Notes: generated by a model not told the origin, from the sequence alone. A stretch of DNA of 40,658 bases from Marmoricola sp. (GCF_025965085.1 NZ_JAOPXP010000194.1:1-40658); one strand, 5' to 3'; positions 17,699 through 25,949 are shown, counted from the stretch's first letter. Numbers and translations are program-made.

Positions 17699-18622
17699 CT
17701 ACGTGCTGAGCACCGAGGTCAGCCGCTCCACCGGGCTGGTCAGGCCCCACTGCTGGGCGATCGCGGCGAGCATCTCGGGGTCGGCGGGCGAGCGCGGCAG
17801 CCTCAGGTCCGGGGTGCCCAGGTCGATGTCGCGCGCGACCGCCACCACCTTGGGTGCCACCGCCAGGTAGTCCAGGGCGGCCTTGATCTTGCCCCGTGGT
17901 CCAGGCCCCATGTCGCCCTCGGGATGCTTCGCCGCGGCGATGATCGCGGGGAGGTCACCGAAGCGGTTGAGCAGGACCGCGGCGGTCTTGTCCCCGACAC
18001 CGGCGACGCCCGGGAGGCCGTCGGAGGAGTCGCCGCGCAGCGTGGCGAAGGCGGCGTACTGGTCGGCGTCGACGCCGTACCGCTCGCGCACCCACGTGTT
18101 GTCCACACGCTCGTGCCTGCCGACGCCGCGGGCCGTGTAGAGCACGCGTACCCCGGCGTCGTCGTCGACGAGCTGGAACAGGTCACGGTCGCCGGTCACG
18201 ATGTCGACGGGCATGCCCGCGTCCGTGGCCAGGGTGCCGATGACGTCGTCGGCCTCGAAGTGGTCGGCACCCACGACGGGGAGGCCGAACGCCTCCAGCG
18301 TCGCGACGATGATCGGGATCTGCTGCTCGAGCGGGTCCGGGACCTCCTCGATGTCCGGTGCGTCTCCCGGCCGCGCCGTCACCACCCGATGGGACTTGTA
18401 CGTCGGCAGCAGGTCCACCCGCCACTGGGGGCGCCAGTCGTTGTCCCAGCAGCACGCGAGGTGCGTCGGCTCGTACTCGTCGACCAGCCGGGTGATGAAG
18501 TCCAGCAACCCGCGGACCGCGTTCACCGGCATCCCGTTCGGCGCCTGCACCGAGTCGGGCACGCCGAAGAAGGCACGGAAGTAGAGCGAGGCGGTGTCCA
18601 GCAGCATCAGTCGGTCAGGCAC
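17699..18622 (-). CDS. 5'-3' exonuclease (FEN-like, PolA N-domain type)
   Basis: Stand-alone homologue of the 5' nuclease domain of DNA polymerase I, 307 residues, expected to trim 5' flaps or RNA primers. The N-terminal LMLLDTASLYFRAFFG and the acidic metal-binding set (ACCWDND, ADHFEADDVIGTLA, IVTGDRDLFQLVDD) are present. They are followed by the helix-hairpin-helix region GLPGVAGVGDKTAAVLLNRFG. The GTG at 18622 is seven bases after a TAGACT -10 element and fits the family N-terminus (VPDRLMLLD). The gene diverges from lrp across only 43 bases. Confidence 0.92.
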   Translation of the reverse strand: MPDRLMLLDTASLYFRAFFGVPDSVQAPNGMPVNAVRGLLDFITRLVDEYEPTHLACCWDNDWRPQWRVDLLPTYKSHRVVTARPGDAPDIEEVPDPLEQQIPIIVATLEAFGLPVVGADHFEADDVIGTLATDAGMPVDIVTGDRDLFQLVDDDAGVRVLYTARGVGRHERVDNTWVRERYGVDADQYAAFATLRGDSSDGLPGVAGVGDKTAAVLLNRFGDLPAIIAAAKHPEGDMGPGPRGKIKAALDYLAVAPKVVAVARDIDLGTPDLRLPRSPADPEMLAAIAQQWGLTSPVERLTSVLST

Positions 18623-18629
18623 GATCCGG

Positions 18630-18635
18630 AGTCTA
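18630..18635 (-). promoter_or_regulatory. Leaderless -10 element of the exonuclease gene
   Basis: TAGACT on the minus strand, seven bases, then GTG at 18622. It lies only 17 bases from the opposing lrp -10 element. Confidence 0.6.
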
Positions 18636-18652
18636 GGTGCCGCACAACCCCC

Positions 18653-18658
18653 TAGGCT
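18653..18658 (+). promoter_or_regulatory. Leaderless -10 element of lrp
   Basis: TAGGCT, seven bases, then GTG at 18666. Any -35 contacts would overlap the exonuclease promoter. Confidence 0.6.
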
Positions 18659-18665
18659 TTGCCGC

Positions 18666-19103
18666 GTGGAGAAGATCGATCGCCAGATCCTGGGTCTGCT
18701 GGCCGACGACGGTCGCATGTCCTACACCGATCTCGGGAAGGCGACCGGTCTGTCGACCAGCGCGGTGCACCAGCGGGTGAAGAGGCTCGAGGAGCGCGGC
18801 CTGATCCTGGGGTACGGCGCCACCATCGACCATGCCGCCGCAGGCAAGCCGCTGACCGCGTTCATCTCGATCACGCCGTTCGACCCGTCGGAGACCGACG
18901 ACTACCCCGAGCGCCTCCACCACATCACCGAGATCGAGTCCTGCTGGTCGGTGGCGGGGGCGGAGTCCTACATCCTCAAGGTTCGAGTGGCGACACCTGC
19001 CGCACTCGAGGACCTGCTCGCGCGGGTGCGCGCAGCGGCCAACGTGTCCACGCGCACCACGATCGTGCTCTCCACGCCCTATGAGAACCGCCCCGCGCAC
19101 TGA
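18666..19103 (+). CDS. Lrp/AsnC family transcriptional regulator
   Basis: 145-residue feast/famine regulator. The N-terminal winged helix-turn-helix (KIDRQILGLLADDGRMSYTDLGKATGLSTSAVHQRVKRLEERGLI) occupies residues 3-50. A RAM/AsnC ligand-binding domain follows (ITEIESCWSVAGAESYILKVRVATPAALEDLLARVR). Such proteins usually sense an amino acid and often regulate themselves and nearby genes. It diverges from the exonuclease gene. The lysine degradation cluster 3-5 kb away is a possible target because Lrp-type proteins often control lysine metabolism, but that is only inference. The VOC gene converges on it with 4 bases between stops. Confidence 0.92.
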   Translation: MEKIDRQILGLLADDGRMSYTDLGKATGLSTSAVHQRVKRLEERGLILGYGATIDHAAAGKPLTAFISITPFDPSETDDYPERLHHITEIESCWSVAGAESYILKVRVATPAALEDLLARVRAAANVSTRTTIVLSTPYENRPAH

Positions 19104-19107
19104 CCTC

Positions 19108-19596
19108 TCAGCTTCTCCCCTCGAAGGCATCCTCGAGCTCGGCAATGTCGAACGGACGACCGTCGACCTTCATGAAGGCGGCCGTCACGCGCTGCACCTT
19201 CTCGGGGTCCGAGTCGTCGAGCATCTTGTGCAGCACCCTCGGAGTGACCTGCCAGCTGAATCCGAAGCGGTCCTTGAGCCAGCCGCACGGACCCGGTTCG
19301 CCGCCCTCGACGAGAGCAGCCCAGAACCGGTCGACCTCCTCCTGGCTGTCGCAGCCGATGGCGAACGACACGGACTCGTTGGGCGTGAACCTGGTCGCCC
19401 CGCCGTTGATCGCGACGTATTGCCGGCCCAGAAGCTCGAACCTGATGACCATCTTCTCGCCGGCGTACTCCCCGGCGTCGGGCCCGTAGTCGTTGCTGCC
19501 GGTGATCCTGCTGTCCTCGAAGAGGGAGCAGTAGAACTCGGCCGCCTCCTCGACCTTCCCGTCGTTGATCCACAGGGTGGTGGTGATCTGGTCCAT
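19108..19596 (-). CDS. VOC superfamily protein, PhnB-like
   Basis: 162-residue protein of the PhnB/glyoxalase-like (vicinal oxygen chelate) fold. It opens with the typical TLWINDGKVEEAAEFYCSLFEDSRI and continues with FELLGRQYVAINGG and FTPNESVSFAIGC. The ending GSxxDxFGFSWQ-type block appears as CGWLKDRFGFSWQVTPRVL. Members of this subfamily are often annotated as 3-demethylubiquinone methyltransferase-like, but they are not methyltransferases and most have no proven activity. Start 19596 has a strong GAGGAGG site. It stands alone between the lrp 3' end and the topoisomerase gene. Confidence 0.88.
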   Translation of the reverse strand: MDQITTTLWINDGKVEEAAEFYCSLFEDSRITGSNDYGPDAGEYAGEKMVIRFELLGRQYVAINGGATRFTPNESVSFAIGCDSQEEVDRFWAALVEGGEPGPCGWLKDRFGFSWQVTPRVLHKMLDDSDPEKVQRVTAAFMKVDGRPFDIAELEDAFEGRS

Positions 19597-19727
19597 GGTT
19601 CCTCCTCGGTGTGGGCCTCTCAGGAGTGAGGACCCGAGAGGACGCGAGGATTCATCGGCCGGTCGTGTTGCGGCCCAAGCACCTCGTGCTCGCACCGGGC
19701 TGTCCGGCAAGCCCCACGTCCCCGACC

Positions 19728-20738
19728 TCAGCTCAGCATGTCGAGCACGGCCGCCTCGATGACGCGCTGCTTGGCGGCAGGGGAGCGGTGCTTCCTGCGC
19801 ACCAGGTCCGGGTCGATGGTGACGCCGTTCTCGTAGAGGTCGATCACCCGCGGGTCGATGTAGGAGTTCTTGGCGATGGTCGGCGTGTTGCCGAGGTACT
19901 CCGAGACCTCCTGGACCGCTGCCTTCACCGCCCGTCGACGCGATGCCTTGGTGTCTCCGGGCTCCTCGCTGGCGGCCAGTGCCGCTGCCGCGAGAACCGT
20001 CGCGTGCCAGGTGCGGAAGTCCTTTGCCGTGAGGTCCTCGAGCAGCCCGTTGAGGTAGGTGTTGACGGCCGCGCTGTCGAGGTCGCGCCACCGCCGCTCG
20101 AGCTGGTAGGCCAGCAGCCGCTCGGTCCCCCCGCGCCGGCGCCGCAGGCTGTCCAGGGCGACGAGGACGTCGGGGTCCTCGATCTCGATGCTGTGCTCGA
20201 TGCCCGACTTCCCCATGAAGTGGAAGATCATCTTGTCCTTGTGCTTACGGACGTGGCGCTTCTCCAGCGTGGTGAGTCCGAAGGAGCCGTTGGTGTCGGC
20301 GTAGACGTCGCTGCCGATGCGGAAGTAGCCGAGGTCGAGCAGCCGGACGGCAACCGCGTCCGCGCGCTCGAGGGGCATGCCCTCGAGCCCGAGGTCCCGG
20401 GCGATGGCGCGTCGGGCGGCGGGCAGCTTCCGCGCTGCCTGCAGGACACGGTCGAACTTCATCTTGTCGCGCTTGATGCGCCAATCCTGGTGGTAGAGGT
20501 ACTGCCGCCGACCGGCGTCGTCGGTGCCCACTGCCTGGATGTGCCCGTTGGGGTACGGCGAGATCCACACGTCGCGCCAGGCAGGTGGGATGGCCAGGGA
20601 ACGGATGCGCTCGATCTCGTCGACGTCGGTGATCCGCCTGCCCTCCTTGTCGAGGTAGACGAAGCCCGAGCCCGCGCGTCGGCGGGTGAGACCCTTGATG
20701 CTGGGTGAGACGGTCCTCAGTCGCGGCATGAGGGGCAT
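19728..20738 (-). CDS. Poxvirus-type DNA topoisomerase IB
   Basis: 336-residue type IB topoisomerase, which relaxes supercoils through a 3'-phosphotyrosyl intermediate. Recognisable blocks are the N-terminal GSGFVYLDKEGRRITD and IPPAWRDVWISPYPNGHIQAVGTDDAGRRQYLYH. The catalytic core contains RHVRKHKDKMIFHFMGKSG, with the active-site basic residues, and DFRTWHAT. The likely nucleophile is the Tyr of KNSYIDPRVIDLY near the C-terminus. Start 20738 has GGGGA upstream; ATG 20729 is possible. Bacterial homologues are accessory enzymes. The gene shows no base-composition sign of recent transfer. Confidence 0.92.
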   Translation of the reverse strand: MPLMPRLRTVSPSIKGLTRRRAGSGFVYLDKEGRRITDVDEIERIRSLAIPPAWRDVWISPYPNGHIQAVGTDDAGRRQYLYHQDWRIKRDKMKFDRVLQAARKLPAARRAIARDLGLEGMPLERADAVAVRLLDLGYFRIGSDVYADTNGSFGLTTLEKRHVRKHKDKMIFHFMGKSGIEHSIEIEDPDVLVALDSLRRRRGGTERLLAYQLERRWRDLDSAAVNTYLNGLLEDLTAKDFRTWHATVLAAAALAASEEPGDTKASRRRAVKAAVQEVSEYLGNTPTIAKNSYIDPRVIDLYENGVTIDPDLVRRKHRSPAAKQRVIEAAVLDMLS

Positions 20739-20794
20739 GTTCCCCGAGCGGACGTGCGCATGCCGCGGAATGTGTCACACCGGTCGTGTCGTAC

Positions 20795-21676
20795 TCAACT
20801 GCGGAAGCCGGCATGCACGTGGTCGTGGTGCGTGTCGTCGCTGAACCACTGGGGCGGGGCGCCCAGCAGGTAGGGACCGCCGACGTTGTAGGACCCGGCC
20901 GCGGCCACTGCGTGCATGTAGTCGGTCACCAGCTGCCGTGAGGTCCGCGCGTCCACCACGGCATGGGCCCCGATCCGCCAGGTGTCGAAGGCGCGCCCCT
21001 GCGGATGGTCGCTGGGCCGATGCGTGCCGAAGACGAACAGCGGGTGGCCCGACCGGAGCACGCTCACGCCGATCCTGTGTGCGCGCGCGACGGCGAGCAT
21101 CGCGGTCAGCACGCTCGCGTGCACGTTCCCCGACTCGACGTCGCTGCGCGCAGCCGGTGGCAGGTCGATCCGGTGGCTGGCCAGCACCCGTCGCGCCAGC
21201 GGCGAGAGCCGGTGCGCGGGTGGCCCCGGTCGCGACGGGTGTACCGCATCGACCCGCCACCTCGCGCCGCGTCGGGTCAGCCGCACGTCGAAGGTTCGTC
21301 CGCCCCGCAGCACACGGCCGCCTGCCCGCTGCCACGAGCGGGTGATCACGAGCACGCTCGCGCTGTCGGTGAGCAGGCCGCCGTACTGCGCGTCGATGAC
21401 CTGGAGCACCCGCGACGGCGACGTTCCCGCTCGCTCGACGTGTCGCACGGCCGCGACCTTGCAACCCGGCTCACGGTCGTTCGGTGACGGCTCCCAGGGG
21501 CGTACGACGGGAAGGTCGCCCACGGAGGGTGCGGCGCCGACGGTGACCGAGCTGCCCGGGGAAGGACTGGTCCCACCCGTTGCCGTGCCAGGCGAAGGTC
21601 TCCGGGACTGCGAGGCGCAGCCGGAGACGATCGTTCCCACGCCGAGCAGGAGCACGGTGCGACGCGGCAGATCCAC
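20795..21676 (-). CDS. M15-peptidase-like lipoprotein
   Basis: 293-residue predicted lipoprotein. The N-terminus carries an Arg-Arg pair followed by VLLLGVGTIVSGC, giving a lipobox VSGC at residues 17-20 and a possible Tat-type signal. A Ser/Pro/Thr-rich linker follows. Most of the protein is unfamiliar, but the C-terminus has SDHPQGRAFD (about residues 222-231) and HDHVH (about 284-288). These match the zinc-ligand pattern of the M15/VanY DD-peptidase-like fold (SxHxxGxAxD with a terminal HxH). A cell-wall peptidase role is therefore plausible but unproven. The GTG at 21676 is six bases after a -10 element; a long reading further upstream has no family support. Confidence 0.72.
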   Translation of the reverse strand: MDLPRRTVLLLGVGTIVSGCASQSRRPSPGTATGGTSPSPGSSVTVGAAPSVGDLPVVRPWEPSPNDREPGCKVAAVRHVERAGTSPSRVLQVIDAQYGGLLTDSASVLVITRSWQRAGGRVLRGGRTFDVRLTRRGARWRVDAVHPSRPGPPAHRLSPLARRVLASHRIDLPPAARSDVESGNVHASVLTAMLAVARAHRIGVSVLRSGHPLFVFGTHRPSDHPQGRAFDTWRIGAHAVVDARTSRQLVTDYMHAVAAAGSYNVGGPYLLGAPPQWFSDDTHHDHVHAGFRS

Positions 21677-21682
21677 TGCTCC

Positions 21683-21688
21683 AGCGTA
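21683..21688 (-). promoter_or_regulatory. Leaderless -10 element of the M15-like lipoprotein gene
   Basis: TACGCT on the minus strand, six bases, then GTG at 21676. It separates this gene from kamA, whose stop is about 65 bases upstream. Confidence 0.55.
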
Positions 21689-21753
21689 GGCATGGACGGG
21701 TGTCTGAGAGCTGTGCACGACCTGTGAGCCGTCCGCCGTCCCGACCGGCCGGC

Positions 21754-23166
21754 TCACACCCGCTGGGCGGCCTCCTGCGCCTGACTGGCCCACCACGCCC
21801 GGCCCTCGGGGGGCAGCGTGTGGATCGGGTCGTAGTACTCGTAGGTGCGGGTCAGCGCCTCGGGATCGTTCGCCTCGATCGACGTCCGGTAGTTCTTGGT
21901 CCAGTAGGAGATGCCGCGGACCTCGTCGTACGACGACAGCTGGTGCACCCAGCGCTTCCCGACGAACGGCACGTCGCACACGATCCGCGGCGTCGCGAAG
22001 CCGGGAAGGTAGCCCATGATGTGGTGCTGCAGCCGCTGTGCGTCGGCGACCGAGACCCGCCAGTGCTCGGCGGCCGGGATCATGTCGCACAGGTAGAAGT
22101 AGTAGGGCAGGATCTGCGCGCCGTCGAGCAGCCGGAAGCACAGGTCGAGCAGCGCATGGGGGTCGGCGTTGACGCCGTCGAGCAGCACGCCCTGGTTGCG
22201 GACGTCGCGCACGCCGGCGTCGAACATGGCCCTGGCCGCCCTCGCCACGAGCGGGGTCACCGAGTTGGCGTGGTTGACGTGCGTGTGGATCGCGAGGCTG
22301 ACGCCCCGAGCCCGCGCGGTTGCGGCGACGCGGCTCATGCCCTCGACAACGTCGTCCTGCAGCCAGTGCTGGGGCAGCCCCATCAGCGCCTTGGTGGCCA
22401 GCCGGATGTCGCGGATGTTCTCGTTCTCGAGCAGCCGGGTGAGGAACTCCTCCAGTCGCGCCCACGGCATGTTGGCCACGTCGCCGCCCGAGACCACCAC
22501 GTCGCGCACGCCGGGGTTGCGTCGCAGGTAGTCGAGCATCTCCGCGTGCCGGTCGACCGGCTTGCCGAGGAACTTCAGCTTGTCGACGCTCGGCGTGGAG
22601 TTGCCCACGAGATCCATCCGGGTGCAGTGGCCGCAGTACTGGGGGCACGTCGGCAGCAGCTCGGCCAGCACCTTGGTGGGGTAGCGGTGGGTGAGACCCT
22701 CGGCGGCCCACATGTCGTGCTCGTGGAGGGAGTCGCGGCTGGAGTAGGGGTGCGAGTGCCAGTCGGTGCGGCGGTCGGAGAACACAGGGATCATGTAGTG
22801 CCGCACCGGGTCGGCGTAGAACGCCTCGGTCAGGGAGCCCGGGCCGCCGGGCGTGCCGTGCGGCGCCATCGTGTTCATCATCTGCGGCGGCACCAGCATC
22901 GACATCGTGGCGCGCTCGGCCTGGTCCCGCTGCAGGTCCGCGAAGAAGCGGTCGTCGACGAGGTCGCCCAGCAGCTCGCGCAGCTGACGGAGGTTCTTCA
23001 CGCAGTGCGAGCGCTGCCACTGCGCGCTCTCCCACTCCGTGGCGGTGACGTCCCTCCAGCCCGGGAAGCGCGTCCAGTCGGGCTCGACGAGCTCCACCCG
23101 GCGGTAGGGGTAGGGCTGCCCCGTCTCGCCCTCCACGAGGGAGGCGATGGACGTCTCGATGCTCAT
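21754..23166 (-). CDS. kamA: L-lysine 2,3-aminomutase KamA
   Basis: Radical SAM and PLP enzyme that converts L-lysine to L-beta-lysine, the first step of the pathway. In its 470 residues the [4Fe-4S] motif is CPQYCGHC (CxxxCxxC), followed by TRMDLVG. VVVSGGDVANM, DIRLATKALMGLPQHW and VSLAIHTHVNHANSVTP are radical-SAM barrel blocks. The PLP lysine is probably in CDVPFVGKRWVHQ; clostridial KamA has a glycine-rich PGGGGK there, so this is a diverged lineage. Start 23166 has AGGAGG six bases upstream. The gene diverges from kdd-kamD-kamE-kal. The combination with KamDE argues for lysine catabolism and not for beta-lysine as osmolyte or antibiotic building block. Confidence 0.9.
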   Translation of the reverse strand: MSIETSIASLVEGETGQPYPYRRVELVEPDWTRFPGWRDVTATEWESAQWQRSHCVKNLRQLRELLGDLVDDRFFADLQRDQAERATMSMLVPPQMMNTMAPHGTPGGPGSLTEAFYADPVRHYMIPVFSDRRTDWHSHPYSSRDSLHEHDMWAAEGLTHRYPTKVLAELLPTCPQYCGHCTRMDLVGNSTPSVDKLKFLGKPVDRHAEMLDYLRRNPGVRDVVVSGGDVANMPWARLEEFLTRLLENENIRDIRLATKALMGLPQHWLQDDVVEGMSRVAATARARGVSLAIHTHVNHANSVTPLVARAARAMFDAGVRDVRNQGVLLDGVNADPHALLDLCFRLLDGAQILPYYFYLCDMIPAAEHWRVSVADAQRLQHHIMGYLPGFATPRIVCDVPFVGKRWVHQLSSYDEVRGISYWTKNYRTSIEANDPEALTRTYEYYDPIHTLPPEGRAWWASQAQEAAQRV

Positions 23167-23222
23167 GTTTCCTCCTGCGACGTGCCGTGCGCGACGTTTG
23201 TGTCTCGCGACCCTCACCTGCG

Positions 23223-23228
23223 ACAGTA
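23223..23228 (-). promoter_or_regulatory. Candidate -10 element of kamA
   Basis: TACTGT on the minus strand, about 56 bases before the kamA ATG. The expected -35 position falls on the inverted repeat at 23237-23252. Confidence 0.4.
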
Positions 23229-23236
23229 TGAACTCA

Positions 23237-23270
23237 GGTCTTGCGGAAGACCAAGCACCGCACCGCAAGA
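23237..23270. promoter_or_regulatory. Inverted-repeat operator candidate of the lysine cluster
   Basis: Two overlapping dyads lie in the 136-base kamA-kdd divergent region. GGTCTT-GCGG-AAGACC (23237-23252) is a perfect 6-4-6 repeat. TCTTGCGG (23239-23246) also pairs perfectly with CCGCAAGA (23263-23270). The position between the divergent promoters suits one regulator controlling both arms. Confidence 0.5.
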
Positions 23271-23302
23271 TTTCCCGTCCATCATGGTATCGACAGAAAG
23301 GT

Positions 23303-24364
23303 ATGTGGCCCGTGGGATGCACGACAGGTGATCCAGTCGGCCTGCACCGGGTGCTGGAGCCGCTCGGCGTTCTGCCCCAGGCCGCCGAGCGGCTCGACAC
23401 CGACCCGGTCCTGCGCGACGACGAGGTGCGCGTGCGCGTCGAGCGGCTCAGCCTCGACGCCGCATCGTTCCGCCAGCTCGAGGGCAAGCACTGCGGGGAC
23501 GGGGACGCCGTACGCCGTGAGGTGCTCGAGACCGTCGGCCGCCGCGGGAAGATGCACAACCCGGTCACCGGGTCCGGGGGGATGCTCGTCGGTACCGTCG
23601 AGGAGGTGGGGGAGAGCTCTCCGCTCGGGCTGGCGGTGGGCGACCGGATCGCGACCCTCGTCTCGCTGACCCTGACCCCGCTCGTCATCGAGGACGGGCT
23701 CGCCGGCTGGGACGGCCGCAGCGAGCAGGTACCGGCCGACGGCTACGCCATCCTCTTCGGCCGCAGCATCGCGGCCAGGCTCCCCGAGGACCTGAGCGCA
23801 CCACTGGCCCTTGCCGTGATGGACGTCTGTGGGGCCCCCGCACTCGTGGAGCGCCACGTGAGGCGGTACGCCGATCCGGTGGTCGTGGTGATCGGCGGCG
23901 CCGGCAAGTCCGGTTCCCTGTGCCTGGCGGCGGCTCGCCGGGCCGGCGCCGGGCGCACCATCGCCGTCGTGCCGCACCGGGCGGAGGCCGACCTCCTCGG
24001 GGGGACCGGCCCGGGACATGGACTGACCGACCACGTGCTGGTCTGCGACGCTCGCGACCCGGTGGCACTCCGAGACGGGGTGGCCGCCGCCGGTGGACCG
24101 GCCGACCTCACCATCGTGTGCGTGGACGTGCCCGGCTGCGAGGGGGGCGCGATCCTGGCCACCGCCGAGGGCGGGACGGTCATCTTCTTCTCCATGGCCA
24201 CCTCCTTCAGCGCCGCGGCGCTGGGCGCCGAGGGCCTCGCCGCCGACGTCACGATGATCATCGGGAACGGCTACGTGCCCGGCCACGCCGACCTCGCCCT
24301 CGAGATCGTTCGCACCGACCCTGCCGTGCGCGCCCTCTTCGACAGGAGGCAGCTCGATGGTTGA
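23303..24364 (+). CDS. kdd: L-erythro-3,5-diaminohexanoate dehydrogenase Kdd
   Basis: NAD(P)-dependent enzyme of lysine fermentation: oxidises 3,5-diaminohexanoate to 3-keto-5-aminohexanoate. It has 353 residues from ATG 23303, which has AGAAAGG upstream; the longer open frame to 23147 would run through the control region. MHNPVTGSGGMLVGTVEEVG at about residues 83-102 is a family signature. VVVVIGGAGKSGSLCLAAARRAGA at about 193 is the Rossmann nucleotide-binding loop. It overlaps kamD by eight bases and carries that gene's AGGAGG site in its last codons, so translation is coupled. Confidence 0.88.
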   Translation: MWPVGCTTGDPVGLHRVLEPLGVLPQAAERLDTDPVLRDDEVRVRVERLSLDAASFRQLEGKHCGDGDAVRREVLETVGRRGKMHNPVTGSGGMLVGTVEEVGESSPLGLAVGDRIATLVSLTLTPLVIEDGLAGWDGRSEQVPADGYAILFGRSIAARLPEDLSAPLALAVMDVCGAPALVERHVRRYADPVVVVIGGAGKSGSLCLAAARRAGAGRTIAVVPHRAEADLLGGTGPGHGLTDHVLVCDARDPVALRDGVAAAGGPADLTIVCVDVPGCEGGAILATAEGGTVIFFSMATSFSAAALGAEGLAADVTMIIGNGYVPGHADLALEIVRTDPAVRALFDRRQLDG

Positions 24365-25949
24365 GGAGCGACGAGGCAGCGTCTCGGAACCGAAGCTGGA
24401 CCTCGATCCCGCCACCGTCCGCCGGGCGCGCAGCCTCGCCCGGAAGGTCGGCAGGCCCATCGTCGAGCTGGCGCAGGCGCACACCACGGTCTCGGTCGAG
24501 CGGGCCATGCTCCGGCTCGCCGGTCTCGGGGGTGCCGATGCCGACGGCACCCCGTGGGTCAACCGCCTGGCCGACGCGGTCCGCGCCGACGTCGGGCTGG
24601 AGCACGGCCTCGCACTGCCCGTGTGGGACGCCCTGGTGCGCGGTGAGGCCGAGGACCTCGAGACACTGGCCCAGAAGGCGTCCGCCGGCTCGGCCCGGTT
24701 CCGGCTCCCGAACGGCAAGGACGCCACCCGCGCAGCAACGGCGAGTCGTCGCAGCGTCAACCAGGGCATCCTCCGCATCGACGGCCGCCGGCGCGAACGC
24801 GAGCGGCTGGTCAAGCGCATCGGCGACGCCCCCCGCCAGCCGTGGATCTACCTGATCGTCGCGACCGGCGACATCCACGAGGACATCCCCCAGGCCCAGC
24901 AGGCGGCGCGCGAGGGGGCGGACGTGATCGCGGTCATCCGCTCGACCGGCCAGTCCCTGCTCGACTACGTCCCGGAGGGTGCCACCCGCGAGGGGTTCGC
25001 CGGCACCTACGCCACGCAGGAGAACTTCCGGCTGATGCGGGCGGCGCTCGACGAGTCCAGCAAGGAGCTCGGGCGCTACGTCCGGCTGACCAACTACGCC
25101 AGCGGCCTGTGCATGCCGGAGATCGCCGCCCTGGCGGGACTCGAGCGGCTCGACATGATGCTCAACGACTCGATGTACGGCATTCTCTTCCGGGACATCA
25201 ATCCGGTGCGCACCTTCGTCGACCAGCGGTTCAGCCGGCAGGTGCACGCCCGCGCCGGCATCATCATCAACACCGGCGAGGACAACTACCTCACCACCGA
25301 CGACGCGGTGGAGGCCGCGCACACCGTCACCACCAGTCAGCTGCTCAACGAGTACTTCGCCAAGGAGGCCGGGCTCCAGGACTGGCAGCTCGGACTCGGT
25401 CACGCCTTCGAGATCGACCCCGACCTGAAGGACTCGTTCCGGATGGAGCTCGCCCACGCCCTGCTGGCGCGCGAGCTGTTCCCCGACGCACCGCTGAAGT
25501 GGATGCCGCCCACCCGGCACATGACCGGGGACGTGTTCCGTGGCTACCTGCTGGACGGGTTCTTCAACCTGGCCGGGGCGCTCACCGGACAGGGGATCCT
25601 GCTCGTGGGGATGATGACCGAGGCCGTGGTCACCCCGTGGATCAGCGACCGCGACCTGGCGCTGCAGAACGTGCGCTACGTCCTGGACGCGGCCGGTGCG
25701 CTGCACGAGGACTTCCGACCGGCGCCCGACGGGTTCATCGCCACCCGGGCCCGCCAGGTGCTGGGGGAGTCGATCGACCTCCTCGACCGCATCGTCGAGC
25801 ACGACCATGGACTGCTCGACGCCATCGCCGACGGAACGTTCGGGCTGATGAAGCGCCCGGCGGACGCCGGCCGGGGCCTGGAGGGTGTCGCGGAGAAGTC
25901 GTCGACCTACTACAACCCCGCCACCGAGATCCTGGAGGGCGAGCAATGA
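24357..25949 (+). CDS. kamD: Beta-lysine 5,6-aminomutase alpha subunit KamD
   Basis: Large subunit of the adenosylcobalamin- and PLP-dependent aminomutase that moves the 6-amino group of beta-lysine (or D-lysine) to C5. At 530 residues it is near the usual family length. Recognisable blocks are KLDLDPATVRRARSLARKV at the N-terminus, WIYLIVATGDIHEDIPQAQ, VIAVIRSTGQSLLDYVPEGAT and YVRLTNYASGLCMPEIA. MMLNDSMYGILFRDIN, INTGEDNYLTTDDAVE and LKWMPPTRHMTGD follow. It acts only with KamE, which carries the cobalamin-binding domain; the two genes overlap as ATGA. The enzyme needs cobalamin synthesis or uptake, genes for which are not in this window. Confidence 0.93.
   Translation: MVEERRGSVSEPKLDLDPATVRRARSLARKVGRPIVELAQAHTTVSVERAMLRLAGLGGADADGTPWVNRLADAVRADVGLEHGLALPVWDALVRGEAEDLETLAQKASAGSARFRLPNGKDATRAATASRRSVNQGILRIDGRRRERERLVKRIGDAPRQPWIYLIVATGDIHEDIPQAQQAAREGADVIAVIRSTGQSLLDYVPEGATREGFAGTYATQENFRLMRAALDESSKELGRYVRLTNYASGLCMPEIAALAGLERLDMMLNDSMYGILFRDINPVRTFVDQRFSRQVHARAGIIINTGEDNYLTTDDAVEAAHTVTTSQLLNEYFAKEAGLQDWQLGLGHAFEIDPDLKDSFRMELAHALLARELFPDAPLKWMPPTRHMTGDVFRGYLLDGFFNLAGALTGQGILLVGMMTEAVVTPWISDRDLALQNVRYVLDAAGALHEDFRPAPDGFIATRARQVLGESIDLLDRIVEHDHGLLDAIADGTFGLMKRPADAGRGLEGVAEKSSTYYNPATEILEGEQ

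Noticed and set aside
24842-25945. Plus-strand open frame inside kamD that joins the kamE frame upstream
   Set aside because: It is an out-of-frame reading of kamD. KamE begins at ATG 25946, overlapping the kamD stop, and its N-terminus matches the family there.
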